64,000 nucleotides of DNA from Cristatella mucedo (GCA_009760855.2 WPIO01000186.1:60001-124000); one strand, 5' to 3'. Positions 53,812-63,742 are shown, counted from the first letter of the stretch. A program made the numbers and translations. The notes: generated from the letters alone by a model not told the origin.

Positions 53812-54347
53812 GACACGAGGCAAAAGACACGAGGCAAAAGACACGAGGCAAAAGACACGAGGCAAAAGACACGAGGCAAAAGACACGAGGCAAAAGACAC
53901 GAGGCAAAAGACACGAGGCAAAAGACACGAGACACGAGGCAAAAGACACGAGGCAAAAGACACGAGGCAAAAGACACGAGGCAAAAGACACGAGGCAAAA
54001 GACACGAGGCAAAAGACACGAGGCAAAAGACACGAGGCAAAAGACACGAGGCAAAAGACACGAGGCAAAAGACACGAGGCAAAAGACACGAGGCAAAAGA
54101 CACGAGGCAAAAGACACGAGGCAAAAGACACGAGGCAAAAGACACGAGGCAAAAGACACGAGGCAAAAGACACGAGGCAAAAGACACGAGGCAAAAGACA
54201 CGAGGCAAAAGACACGAGGCAAAAGACACGAGGCAAAAGACACGAGGCAAAAGACACGAGGCAAAAGACACGAGGCAAAAGACACGAGGCAAAAGACACG
54301 AGGCAAAAGACACGAGGCAAAAGACACGAGGCAAAAGACACGAGGCC
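53812..54347. repeat. 14-bp minisatellite, 37 perfect units
   Basis: The unit is GACACGAGGCAAAA. Eight identical units (53812-53923), then a half unit GACACGA (53924-53930), then 29 identical units from 53931, ending in a partial unit at 54337-54347. No substitutions were seen. Because 14 is not a multiple of 3 and the unit has no stop in most frames, long open frames run through it on both strands. These are by-products of the repeat and not genes. Confidence 0.97.
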
Positions 54348-54753
54348 AAGAGCGAGCGTCGCTCGACTCTTAAATACCTAGCTGGAACAATGGGCAAGAG
54401 CTTAGTGGTATTGGGCCCGGACACCTTGGCCCATTACAGGAAGGAATTACTACCGTCCCCAGGCCACTGGAAGGGTACCTCCGTCCAGCTTGAATGGCGA
54501 ATGGGTTCCAGAAGATTCTTTCTTGGAAAGAGGGAAGGCGGGGGTTGACAGGCCAGCCAACATCTATCAGCAGCTTCCGCGAGTATCGGACCAATTCTAA
54601 AGGCCGAATCGCCGCCGCTCGTCTCAGAGCTTCCTGGCCTGCTCCTAAGCGCTTCCTCTCTGGCTCACTGCTCCAGGACAAAGGGGCTCTAGCCCGCCGC
54701 CGAACAGCTCTTGTTCGCGCTAAAATTCAGCCAAAGCCAGCCGGGCGCTACAA

Positions 54754-55225
54754 TGTAATGCCGAAGGCTCGGCTGAGTAAGCCCAACCGGCCGCTTGCCA
54801 AGCGGCCTAGCTAGCCTACTGCCGGATGCGGTTCGGTGGGCGAGTACGCGCAATTAAGAGGAACACCAAGAATTGAGCGTTTCGGGCGCTGACCTACTAG
54901 CTGTTACTTAAGGGGTTGTGACTTCACGGTGTGAACTGGATAGCGAGACACACGAATGGGAGATTTTACTGAGCTTTATCAGCAAGCGCGCACTGTCACC
55001 GCTCGTCTAGCTCAGTTTTATCTTCCACACTCCTCGGTGGCTCTCAACAGCTTAAGTGCTCACGCGTGGGGGGGAATGCATCCCGCACTTAGGCTACCTA
55101 CCTCTGCTATGAGGAACAACTCTCTGGCTCTCTGCTTCAGCACAAAGAAGTTTTTTCCAGGCGAGCAGCTCTTGTTCGTAGTAAAAATTGAGCCAAGTCT
55201 GGAGCTGCACAACACTAATCCGACT
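54754..55225 (+). mobile_element. Second LTR-X LTR-like unit, shortened
   Basis: It starts TGTAATGCCGAAGGCTCGG, one base after the end of the previous unit. It lacks both tandem-repeat blocks: after CCACACTCCTCGGTGGCTC it passes through a degraded middle (GGAATGCATCCCGCACTTAG) to GGCTCTCTGCTTCAGCAC and CTCTTGTTCGTAGTAAAAAT, then joins LINE-A at about 55225. Confidence 0.6.
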
Positions 55226-56035
55226 GCATCAGTTTCACAGTCCAGGTCTCGTACTTTCAGCTACATAACATAGCTAAAATTCGGGCTTGTTTAGGCAGTA
55301 ATACCACATCTGAATCGGTCCATGCATTTGGGACATCCCATCTTGACTTCTGTAACTCACTGCTTGCTGATCTACCGGCCTGTGCACTAATGTGCTTAAA
55401 TCTGGTGCAAACCTCTGCAGCTAGGCTTGTCTGTCGTGAGCATCGCAGTTAACGCCCCACACCACTTCTCGCCGACCAGCACTGGCTCCTAGTCAAGCAA
55501 CGGATCGACTTCAAGGTTTTGTTGTGAACTTATGTTGTGCTGAACTTTTTGTTGTGAACTGGCCCCTTCATTGTTTGGCTCGAGCTTACCTATAAGCTCT
55601 ACTCTCCCATGAGACAAAGCATTGTACCACCTGCCTTTCAAAATCAAATTGTATACCTATTCCACCTCTGAACCTGTAATACTTTGGAGACTGTGCCCTT
55701 GACTCGTATGCTCCCAAAGCCTGAAGCTCACCTCCAACCTGCATCATATCTCCTGACTTACCATATTTCAAAAAGAAACTAAAAACGCATCTATTTATCA
55801 CTGCCTTTAGTTGGTCCCTGCGATTCGTCCTTTATGTGCTTAGCATGCTGACACTGTTGCATGCTGCCACTGACCATACTTCATGCTGACCCTGAGCCTG
55901 TCACCCCTAACCGTGTGGATCGTATTGCTTATTGTGCATGCAACCACTAACCATTCGATCGTACTTCCTTTGCAGTAAATATAAAGTATCTTGAATGAGA
56001 TTGAGTTCTCTGAGGAAATGTCCTAAATAGCCGTG
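55226..56035 (+). mobile_element. LINE-A, post-RT to 3' end
   Basis: It enters at a DNA segment matching ...VTFQRS...STVKSAYFQLHNI (TACTTTCAGCTACATAACAT) and runs through ARACLGSNTTSESVHAF-like codons, NSLLADLPACA and LDWFSSLP-type end to the 3' UTR. The hairpin is decayed (AAAGTATCTTGAATGAGATT). The end is GAGGAAATGTCC without a clear ATT tail. Confidence 0.8.
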
Positions 56036-56860
56036 GGGATTGAAGTTATGCCCCATCCCCTATAAGAGTTATCTCCCTCACAGCATATTTATTGATATTT
56101 CTCAAATACTAATGAAGCGATTGGCATGCGGATCGGCACAAACAAGTCAAGACTATCTAACTTTTGATGTAACCGTAGCTGTCATGTTGACCTTATAAAT
56201 ATTATGAACCTTGATCTGTCATAGTCAAGTTGACAATTTTCCTGGTTTTAAGACAATGGCTTTCCGAGGGGAAATCAACAGATATTTCACCAGGCATTGT
56301 AAAAATATATGTCAAAGCACTTAAAAGATGCAGGGCTGTCGATCCTGGGGATCTCCGTGTCTAAAAAGAACTATTCGACATGTCAACTTTGCATGCAACT
56401 GCACCATTAAGGTCGAGGTCTTTGGGGACATGTCCATGACTGTTGCTGTTGAATGACCTTACGGTTAAATTTCGCAGTTGGTTCAGTGACATGTTGGGAA
56501 AGCGCTCTTAAAGACAACCGGTGATTCAAAGCATGCACTCGGTCAATAGCCAGTTGGTTAACTGTCCCAAAATTTGAATCACATATCAAGTATACCTCCC
56601 GTTTCACGTTGATTCGACCGTTATTAGCATATGTGTAACATTTACACGACCCCTTGGCAGCCCTTTGTGACAAAACTTGTGGTAGACAAAAAGCAAGTTC
56701 CCCATAAATATAGGTCTACATACTACGAACCAATATATAGGCGATATGGCTGGAATTATGAGTAAGCACAATCATGCGTTTTAAATTCCAAGTTGATCCG
56801 ATCATTACTATCGGAGATGTGGCATAAGCATGATACCGAAGGTAGGCACGATAACTCAAA
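56036..56860. other. Unassigned DNA of different texture
   Basis: About 820 bases unlike the surrounding repeats. It includes GAGTTATCTCCCTCACAGC, a phrase that recurs in dispersed repeats of some molluscs as far as I recall, which is not evidence by itself. An 88-codon minus frame (56673-56407) resembles no known protein. Confidence 0.3.
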
Positions 56861-56861
56861 T

Positions 56862-57050
56862 GCCATGCCGGCAGTCAGTCTGGCCGCCCAGGTGTAGTCA
56901 ATCATGCCACCCCTGCAGTCAGTCAGGCCACCCCGGCAGTCAGTCAGGCCGCCCCGGCAGTCAGTCAGGCCGCCCCGGCAGTCAGTCAGGCCGCCCCGGC
57001 ATTCAGTCAGGCCGTGCCGGCTGTCAGTCAGGCCACCCCGGCAGTCGAGC
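56862..57050. repeat. 21-bp minisatellite, about 8-9 units
   Basis: The consensus unit is CAGTCAGTCAGGCCGCCCCGG, preserved best in the middle and varied at the ends. As 21 is divisible by 3, it encodes a 7-residue repeat on each strand (SVRPPRQ plus, CRGGLTD minus). The open frames here (57091-56756 minus, 56830-57072 plus) follow from that. Confidence 0.9.
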
Positions 57051-57476
57051 CTGGCTAAATCCGGGCGTCTGATCCCTGTTCGCCAGCACAAATCTCAACC
57101 TATAACAGGCGTTAATGAGAACTCGAAATCCTCTCAGTTTCCCTTAAAGAAAATTGAATTAACATTGTAAGACTGATTCCTATGAACGAAGAGCTAGTTT
57201 CAAGCAAATCACCAAGCGGTCGATCGCAAGTATGCTGCCAATAGCAGCTGCAGGAAGCTGCTCAGATGTCACAAGATTCAGTCGGTGCCGTGTTAATGGA
57301 CTAAACTTACGGCTGCCTAGGTGGCAGTTATTTGTCAACACATTATTCCTAGCGATAGTCTAGTTGCCGAACAATAATAACTGCCAGTTTGTCAGCCGAT
57401 GTATCCAAACTAATTTAAACATATTTATGACAAGTAAATAAGGAGTGGGCCTTGGAGTGCCGTTTGCAGCAGAATA
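57051..57476. other. Unassigned DNA
   Basis: Nothing recognisable before the SINE-A. Confidence 0.3.
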
Positions 57477-57477
57477 C

Positions 57478-57655
57478 GGTGAGCCGCGATGGCACACTAG
57501 GTAAGGCGGTCGCTTTCACGATCTCGATCCCGAGATCGTGGGTTCGATTCCTACGGTGGGCGATCTTTCATCGCCACTGCAAGTGGTGGGGATAGCCTTA
57601 AAGGCTCTTCTGACGCTATAAAAAAGAGGCTGTTTAATCAGCTAAGATTTATGTA
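57478..57655 (+). mobile_element. SINE-A, best preserved copy
   Basis: GTGAGCCGCGATGGCACACT, AGGTAAGGCGGTCGC, a strong stem-loop (ACGATCTCG / CGAGATCGT) where a variable arm would lie, GTGGGTTCGATTCCTAC (T arm and B box), GCCACTGCAAGTGG hairpin and AAGAGGCTGTTTAATCAGCT tail. The long arm before the T arm recalls class II tRNAs (Leu or Ser type), but the parent tRNA is not identified. Confidence 0.9.
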
Positions 57656-57689
57656 TTTTATTTATTAGCTATGAGCTGGGGGCAGGACT

Positions 57690-58930
57690 GAAGGCATGTA
57701 TCAGTACGTACCCAGGCCAGTACACCATAGATTAAGAAGGGTGGGGCACTTTACTATGCCAAAATGCCCTTAATGTATAGGCTGCAGCAATGGCCTGCTG
57801 TACGATTTCGAATGACCACCTGATCGTCTTTGAAGATAAGACCGCTCTATCAGGTAAGATCTTGACAGGCGGCTCAGTATGGCTTCAGTGCATTGAGTAG
57901 CTGCCAAAGTTTTAGAGTCACACCAGCTGCCACGTAGCTAAGCAGTGCCTGCAATGTGGGATCAGCAATGGTTGCCTGTCTGCAGACTTCCCACTGGTCG
58001 TATGCTGTCAGAGCTTGGTGAAGCACAGCTGCAACCTGTTCGTCGTCATTCCAAGGACCGAGGTCGTGGGCTCGAGCCCCTAGGCAATATGTGAAGCGCC
58101 TGAATAGAGATTAAGTTCTCTTGGGGCACTATACAAATGAATTATATTTTTATTATTCCACTCGTGGTCTGATTAGGGTCTGCCAATAGGTACATGGCTA
58201 AGAGTTTCGGCCAGGAACAGCTCTTTTACAGGCGTGCATACCTTGTCAAAATGGTAGTGTAGACTCTGCAAGTGTGTTCTCTGTAATCTAGGCAATAGCT
58301 CCTCCATGGGCTGGTTGACAATGTCTAGTAGTGGCTTGCGATCAGTTTCCATAGTGCCACACTTTTCAAATACGTACTGGTGGAACCATTCCAGACGAAA
58401 CTGCTCTGCTAACAGCTCTTTCTCAATCTGGGCATATCGTTGCTGTACCGGTGTTAGAGTGCACGAAGCATTTGCAACAGGCTTTTGATCTTGTAGCAGC
58501 ACTGCTCTTAGACCATGTTGCAATGTACCAACCGATAGGCTGACTAGTTACCGGCTATAGGCTTAGCAATTGTGCTACCATTACCGTCTCCTTTATTTCT
58601 TTGAAGGCATTGCTCTAAACAGCATTCCGGCCGCACGCTAAACACCAAGACACTTCCCTTCAGGTCAGCTCACACAGTGGGGTTGATACCTCATGCAGCC
58701 TCGGAAAAATCTTAGAAAGGTTGTTGACCATGCCCAGAAAAAGGAGACAGGAATCTCTGACGCCGGAATGCAAAGGTTGCAGATAGCTTGTATCTTTGAA
58801 GGATCTGGTTTTATGTCATCGGGAGAGTGCACGTGCCCTAGGTATGGGACTTCGGTGTTGCAGAAGCAGAAATTCTCCTCATTGAGGCCCAAATTGACCT
58901 TGCGGCACCTCTGGAGGACCTATCTCAAAT
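57690..58930 (-). pseudogene. Ty3/gypsy pol: RT end, RNase H, integrase start
   Basis: The order on the minus strand is as follows. RT C-terminus at 58892-58665: VPYLGHVHSPDDIKPDPSKI, the conserved 'YLGHV.S..GI..DP.K' strand. RNase H at 58523-58173: HGLRAVLLQDQKPVANAS, QQRYAQIEKELLAEQF and FHQYVFEKCGTMETDRKPLL, with the D and E of the RNase H core seen in this order. Then FLAETLSHVPI ('aDaLSR'). Past a SINE-B comes 58040-57690: ADPTLQALLSYVAAG and GLIFKDDQVVIRNR, the linker to the integrase zinc domain, with HCCSL for H.GH. Frameshifts and stops lie between the blocks. It is a dead fragment without LTRs. Confidence 0.8.
58054..58154 (+). mobile_element. SINE-B inserted in gypsy, 5' truncated
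   Basis: It starts in GACCGAGGTCGTGGGCTCGA (B box) and carries the hairpin GAAGCGCCTGAATAGAGATT ... TTCTCTTGGGGCACTATAC and an A/T tail. ATTCCA occurs directly before (58048-58053) and after (58155-58160). Confidence 0.9.
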
Positions 58931-58959
58931 GAGTGTTACGTTTTTCTAAGGATGATAAG

Positions 58960-61041
58960 AATAATTATAGTAATAATGCCCTTGATAAAGCGCCCTCAGT
59001 GAACTTAATCTCTCTCAAGGACATTTGCCGCAATGGGAAAGGCAATTGAATGGTGAGTAAAATCATGCTTGATAAACAGACAAAATGAATAACATGGTTA
59101 GGGGTGACATGCATAGGGTCGGCATGCAAATGTGGTTAATGGCAGCATGCACAGTGTCAGCACTCATAAGCACATCAAGGACGAATCACATGGACCCACT
59201 AAATGCTGTCCTAAATAGGTGTTTTTAAATTCTTTTTAAATGTGGTCAGGTCAGGGGATGTTCTGACGCAGGTCGGGTGGGAGTTCCGGCCTTTGGTAGC
59301 ATACCTACTAAATGCACGGTCTCCAAATGATAGGAGGTTGGTACGGGGTATTCGTAGACTGTTGGATTCCGAAAAGCAGATGGTACGATGCTTGGCATGA
59401 TGGGGGAGTATATCTGAGAGATAGGCTGGAGCCAAAGAATGAAGTGACCTAAAAGTGATTGACAAATCCTTGAAGTCAATCCGTTGCTTGACTGGTAGCC
59501 AGTACAGGTTGGCGAGAAGTGGAGTAATGTGGCAACTGCGATGCTCGCGACAGAAAAGCCTAGCTGTGGAGTTTTGCACTAGCTGCAATCGCCTGATCGC
59601 ATATGCCGGTTGGCCAGCGAGCAGTGACTAGCAGAAGTCAAGGCTGGATGCAATGAATGCATGGACCAAGTTAGATGTGGTAACCTTATCTAAACAAGCC
59701 CGAATTTTAGCAATGTTATCTTGCTGAAAATAGGCAGATTTGACTGTGGAGCTGACATGGTCGTCTAACGAGAGGTTGCTTTGGAATGTGACACCTAGAT
59801 TTTGAGCTGATTCAACCTATGTAATGTAATGTAATGTATCTCCGTCAGTAACTCCACAAAGTCATAAAGACCATGTGGGTGTTACGCAGGAGAGTTTTGT
59901 ATAGCACACTCACAGCCTAAGCGGCTTTCGATACGCATTCGGTAGCCAACAGACTTCGTCTCACGCAACAAAGAGAAAGTGGGAAGCATAGCAGAGTTAG
60001 GAGAGCAGTTGACGTAGTGAGTAGCATAGAAGTAGCAGTTCAGGACCGCTGAAAAAGATGTGCCATAGTCGGCAGTTGGAGAGTAGATGTCGTTGCGTAA
60101 GAATTGTGGAAGCGAGTTCCACAGTCTAGGACCTGCAGAGCTAAAGCTTCAGTCGCCAACTGTCTTTAAGCGGAGGAACGGGACAGCTAATTTATTGTCC
60201 ACACAGGACCTGAGGGCGCGAACAGGCTGAAACTGATGCAGCAGTTCAGCTAGGTATGAAGGAGCCAAGCCGTGGCGGGCCTTGTGGGTCAGAGTAAGAA
60301 CTTTGCTCCGTATCCTTTGCTCAACCGGCAACCATCCTAGCTATTCCAGCAAAGGTGACACGTGCTCAAAACCTGAAGTATGCTCGCAAAGCCAATTTTT
60401 AGTTTCAGCCTTTCCAATTTCGTTAATCACACTGGGTTCGCCCATAACTAGTAAAATAGTTTTATCGTAATTTACTTTTAGAAGATTTGCTGCCATCCAA
60501 GTGCGGATGTCATCACTACGTGCAGCAAGTGAGTTGAGAGAATTTGAGGTGCTCGAAGGCTGGGAGGGATCAAAGCAAAGGTACAACTGAGTGTCATCCG
60601 CATAGAAGTGAAAGCCTAGATTGTGCTTGGCAATCACATCAGCAAGAGGGAGAGTATAAACCGTGAAAAGAACCGGACCTAGCACGGAGTCCTGAGGTAC
60701 GCCATATTTCAGATGTACCTCAGATGAATTTTGTTCATTCACGTCAATACTCTGGAATCTCCCACTGAGATAGGACCTGAATCAGTGCAGAGCAGTGCCA
60801 GTGATACCCAGGCGAGATGAGAGGCGCTCTAGAAGAAATTTTTGATCGATGGTATCAAAAGCTGCCGAAAGCTCGAGCAAAACAAGAAGACACTTTACCC
60901 ATGTGTGCATTCCTAAGTAGTTCGTTGTATACCCTAAGCAATGCTGACTCTGTTGAGTGATAAGCTATAAAGCCAAACTGGAACTTACTAGCAAGGTGTG
61001 AGGTTTCGATATATGAGTTTAGCCTGTCCGCCACGACCCGA
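58960..61041 (-). pseudogene. LINE-A, 3' end through RT, split by LINE-B
   Basis: Tail, hairpin (AAAGCGCCCTCAGTGAACTT) and 3' UTR are at 58960-59215. The C-terminus at 59588-59211 reads MQLVQNSTARLFCREHRSCH and LSDILPHHAKHRTICF, running up to 59815. After LINE-B the copy resumes at 60374. At 60742-60341 it reads [35 protein letters not shown] and [17 protein letters not shown]. At 61073-60855 it reads FQFGFIAYHSTESALLRVYN. The YADD box is intact but several frames are broken. Confidence 0.85.
59816..60373 (-). mobile_element. LINE-B inserted into LINE-A
   Basis: ATGTAATGTAATGTAATGTA tail, 3' UTR (CGTCAGTAACTCCACAAAG) and C-terminal coding to GGTGACACGTGCTCAAA, all in reverse orientation. It is nearly identical by eye to the copy at 40828-41400. 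AACCT at the left border and again at the right border is the probable target duplication. Confidence 0.85.
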
Positions 61042-61297
61042 CATCTACTCTCCAACTGCCGACTATGGCACATCTTTTTCAGCGGTCCTGAACTGCTACT
61101 TCTATGCTACTCACTACATCAACTGCTCTCCTAACTCTGTTATGCTTCCCACTTTCTCTTTGTTGCGTGAGACGAAGTCTGTTGGCTACCGAATGCGTAT
61201 CGAAAGCCGCTTAGGCTGTGAGTGTGCTATACAAAACTCTCCTGCGTAACACCCACATGGTCTTTATGACTTTGTGGAGTTACTGACGGAGATACAA
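61042..61297 (+). mobile_element. LINE-B, C-terminus and 3' UTR
   Basis: ACTCTCCAACTGCCGACTAT, TCAGCGGTCCTGAACTGCTA, GAGACGAAGTCTGTTGGCTA and GACTTTGTGGAGTTACTGAC, then GGAGATACAAT. There is almost no TGTAA tail. It abuts the 5' edge of the reverse LINE-A. Confidence 0.85.
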
Positions 61298-61334
61298 TGG
61301 TAGAAGGGAGACTGGGCGGTATTTGCTTAAGTTA

Positions 61335-61510
61335 GCCGTGATGGCACACTAGATAAGGCTTTGCTATCATGACCTCGGTCCCGAAGTCGTGGGTTCGATT
61401 CCTATGGTGGGTGATCCTTTACTGCCACTGCAAGCAGTGGTGATAGCAGTAAAGGCTCTTCTGTTGCTATACAAAAAGTGGCTGTTTCAGCAGCTAGGAT
61501 TTATTTTATT
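61335..61510 (+). mobile_element. SINE-A
   Basis: AGCCGTGATGGCACACTAGA, GGTCCCGAAGTCGTGGGTTC (B box GGTTCGATTCC), GCCACTGCAAGCAGTGG (perfect 7-bp hairpin), AAAGTGGCTGTTTCAGCAGC tail and TTATTTATT. Confidence 0.9.
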
Positions 61511-61752
61511 CATTTATTTAAGTTCTCTTGGTCTAGTGTCAATTTCTTTATAAGTGGTCTGACTACAGCTTTTTTGAAAGGCGCTGAAACATGACGTGAG
61601 GCTAATGACATAATAATGATATTAGTTATGCATGGTAGCAGCAGATTAATGCAACGTATGAGCAGGATGATCTCACCACTAAGACATAATCAATATCATG
61701 TTGACATAATCATGTTGACATCAGGGAAATCAGATTGGCATAACCAATACTA

Positions 61753-61777
61753 TAGAGAGTGAAATAGTCACTCTCTA
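61753..61777. repeat. 10-bp perfect inverted repeat
   Basis: TAGAGAGTGA and TCACTCTCTA flank a 5-base loop AATAG. Just upstream CATGTTGACAT occurs twice in direct orientation. Positions 61515-61800 hold nothing else. Confidence 0.75.
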
Positions 61778-61802
61778 GAGCAGCGGCACAAGCAACATGC
61801 TA

Positions 61803-62280
61803 AGATTAACTCATGCGGCTCAAGTGCTGTGCTGTAACCTCTACAGATCGGCATATGCCAGCCGCCTTCTCAAGAGACAGCTGGGACTTTAACGGGAGGT
61901 TTTCACGTACAGCGTCCGATGTGAAATTCATTCCGACTTGGTCTCGATTTATCTTGGGTTTTTCCACGTGGCATCCGCAATACTCAGCAAGTAGAAGCAA
62001 ATCTGTAAAAATGCATCAAAAGGCTAGCCAATCTTTATGACAAAGGTGAAGAAATGCGAAGCGTTCGTACGTCTCGTTTCTCTTGGGTACGAAGTGAGCA
62101 GTAAACTTCTCCAGGACTTTATCCAGGTCATTCTCGACTTCAGCATTCTGCCACACGAACGTTTTATATATGTCTATCGCATTGCTGCCCGATGCTTTCA
62201 ACAAAATAGCTACCGTCGTTCGACCGTTTTCCCCTCCTTTTTCAGTCGCCCAGCAGTTATTGAGCACATATATCCTACCG
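61803..62280 (-). pseudogene. Ty3/gypsy gag fragment
   Basis: On the minus strand 62348-62016 gives NGRTTVAILLKASGSNAIDI, YKTFVWQNAEVENDLDKVLE and KFTAHFVPKRNETYERFAF, the central gag fold of gypsy-type elements ('..V..kFe.yfvPr.Ne.yeR..F'). After a frameshift near 62010 the frame 62000-61806 gives DQVGMNFTSDAVRENLPLKS and LSLEKAAGICRSVEVTAQ, the gag end ('D.lv.G..d..vre.LL....LtLekA.ei....E'). It may be the gag of the element at 57.7-58.9 kb (same strand) or of another copy. It meets LTR-X, in the other orientation, near 62270. Confidence 0.75.
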
Positions 62281-62800
62281 TATGGTTCTTCGAGCCAACC
62301 GGAGTAACGCCTGCTGCCATCGTGGACGAGCTTACCACTCACCGGCAACCTTAGAGGCCGAGTGCCTGTGCAGCGACTGTAAGCACCGGCCGCTGGGAAG
62401 AGCTCGGACGAGAGTCTGCAGCCGTGCTAGCTGGCTCGGCTGGCTATCGAGAGCACGTGCAACTTCTTCGGCCCTAAGGATGCGAGCCGAGATGTGCAGT
62501 GCTGAGAGTGCTTGGGCTTTGGCCATCTAGCCTCAACTATGCTAGCTGCAGAGGGCACACCAAATTCAAAAATGGCGTCATTGAAACGGACGAGGCTCTG
62601 TGGCTGGCTGAGGCGTGGACCAGGACTAGAGAGCCCTGTGTGTCATACCACTGAAGGCCGCAGCACCTTAGCAGGCCGTGGAACGATTGTTGAACGTGAC
62701 TGTCGTCGGCAATAAAAATATTTCAGCATTGGTCTGCCATGTGTATTTGTATGGTGGGCATCGGTACTTAAGAAAACTGGTGTTATCTTTACTTAAGAGG
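62270..62800 (+). pseudogene. LTR-X gag end and protease remnant (second locus)
   Basis: TTCGAGCCAACCGGAGTAAC, GTGGACGAGCTTA and GAGCTCGGACGAGAGTCTGC match 6325-6450. GAACGTGACTGTCGTCGGCA followed by ATATTTCAGCATTGGTCTGC matches the protease DNA at 8320-8370 in decayed form (the DSG codons are lost). Composition is GC-rich as in the other copy. Confidence 0.55.
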
Positions 62801-62835
62801 CTGCCCGCCTCTTCATGCACACACCGTGTCTGTTA

Positions 62836-63574
62836 GGTCTGATCGTTGATAGATTAGATGAGATTCGAGTAGATTATGGTACTTCGTTGAACCCAGCAGT
62901 AAATAGAAAGCTTCGGCAGCCGCCCAGGGGTCACTAATCTTGGTGGGAATGAGATTTCCCGGCCGTAGCACGTGACACCTACAGAGATGCCAAGCTACCA
63001 TTCGTGCCAGACTTCTAGCTGCTGTGCTGTCAATGAGATCGCTTAGCATGCCTCCAGGTAAACTTTAGGAAAAACTCATTCGGCAAACCATTTTATCAGG
63101 CAAAACCTGCTCCCTGTAACTTTGTGATCGGATGATCATAGGGCCACGTCGAGTACAATTTCCAGACTAAAGTATGAATATGAGGTAAAAATTGCAATTA
63201 TGACCTACCTGAACCGCTAGGCGCGTCGCTGCTGTAGCAGGTGCCCCTCCCGGTCACGAGTGTCACAGCTAATTTTATCCGGTTACTGTATCCAGGCTGG
63301 TTCGTGCATTTATGTTGAGCTGAATTGGTCCAGTGGATAAACTGCTCAACCCGACCAAGGTGTGTCTGAAGTCGTGGTCTTGCGCCCTGAGGCATATGTT
63401 AAGCGCCTGAATAGTGATTAAGTTCTCTTAGAGCGCTATACAAACGAATTAAATATGTATAAATATTTACGACACCGTGTATCACCATTTGCTATTTATC
63501 TTTATATCTGCTCCGACTGTGTATTTGCAGATTTTGGTTTTATTTAAATAGAACATCACGGTAGGAAACAACTC
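62836..63574 (+). mobile_element. LTR-X 3' internal region (second locus), with SINE-B inside
   Basis: It is collinear with 9119-9706 (GGGGTCACTAATCT, CAATGAGATCGCTTAGCATG, CTAAAGTATGAATATGAGG, GCAGGTGCCCCTCC, ATTTTGGTTTTATTT), interrupted by a SINE-B at 63315-63464. It has no pol motifs, and an LTR start follows at 63575. Confidence 0.6.
63315..63464 (+). mobile_element. SINE-B inserted in LTR-X internal region
   Basis: GAGCTGAATTGGTCCAGTGG (A box), ACCCGACCAAGG, a decayed B box (GTGGTCTTGCGCCCTG), hairpin TTAAGCGCCTGAATAGTGAT ... TTCTCTTAGAGCGCTATAC. The empty site is visible in the copy at 9600 (CATTTATGACACC). ATTTATG / ATTTACG border the insertion. Confidence 0.85.
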
Positions 63575-63740
63575 TGCAATGCCAAAGGCTCGGCTGAATA
63601 GGCTTAACTAGCTGCATACGTGTGACTCAACCTACCGCTTAATGCCGTTCGGTATGCACCTACGAGCTACATGCAGGCCGTCATGAAACGAGCGTTTCTG
63701 AGGCTAACCTACTTACTGTTACTAATGGAGTTCGTACGTA
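63575..63740 (+). mobile_element. LTR-X LTR start (second locus)
   Basis: TGCAATGCCAAAGGCTCGGC, ACCGCTTAATGCCGTTCGGT, ACGAGCGTTTCTGAGGCTAA and CTTACTGTTACTAATGG match 52921-53090 in order. It decays into local repeats beyond 63740. Confidence 0.6.
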
Positions 63741-63742
63741 TT

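Larger units (their letters stand above)
52921..54752 (+). mobile_element. LTR-X LTR-like unit carrying tandem repeats
   Basis: It begins TGTTGCAACGCCGAAGG (consensus TGTAACGCC) and ends CCGGGCGCTACA, which forms TG...CA termini with short inverted complementarity, as expected of an LTR. Its first 280 bases align with 54754-55050 (ATTTTACTGAACTTTATTCG, GCGAGACACACAAATTGGG). Its last 90 bases align with 55125-55215 (CTCTTGTTCGCGCTAAAATT). In between lie a three-unit 116-122 bp repeat and a 14-bp minisatellite. No coding domain is seen. Alternatively it is one unit of a longer satellite-like array. Confidence 0.5.

Noticed and set aside
53812-54347. CRISPR array
   Set aside because: The 14-bp units are contiguous with no spacers, and the window is eukaryotic.
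53398-54548. Five open frames of 200-322 codons on both strands
   Set aside because: They exist because the 14-bp unit has no stop codon in these frames; translations are pure repeat with unrelated ends, so they are not genes.
57478-57560. Functional tRNA gene
   Set aside because: The head has A and B boxes but the acceptor stem does not pair well, the anticodon loop is abnormal, and the body and tail of SINE-A follow in nine copies.
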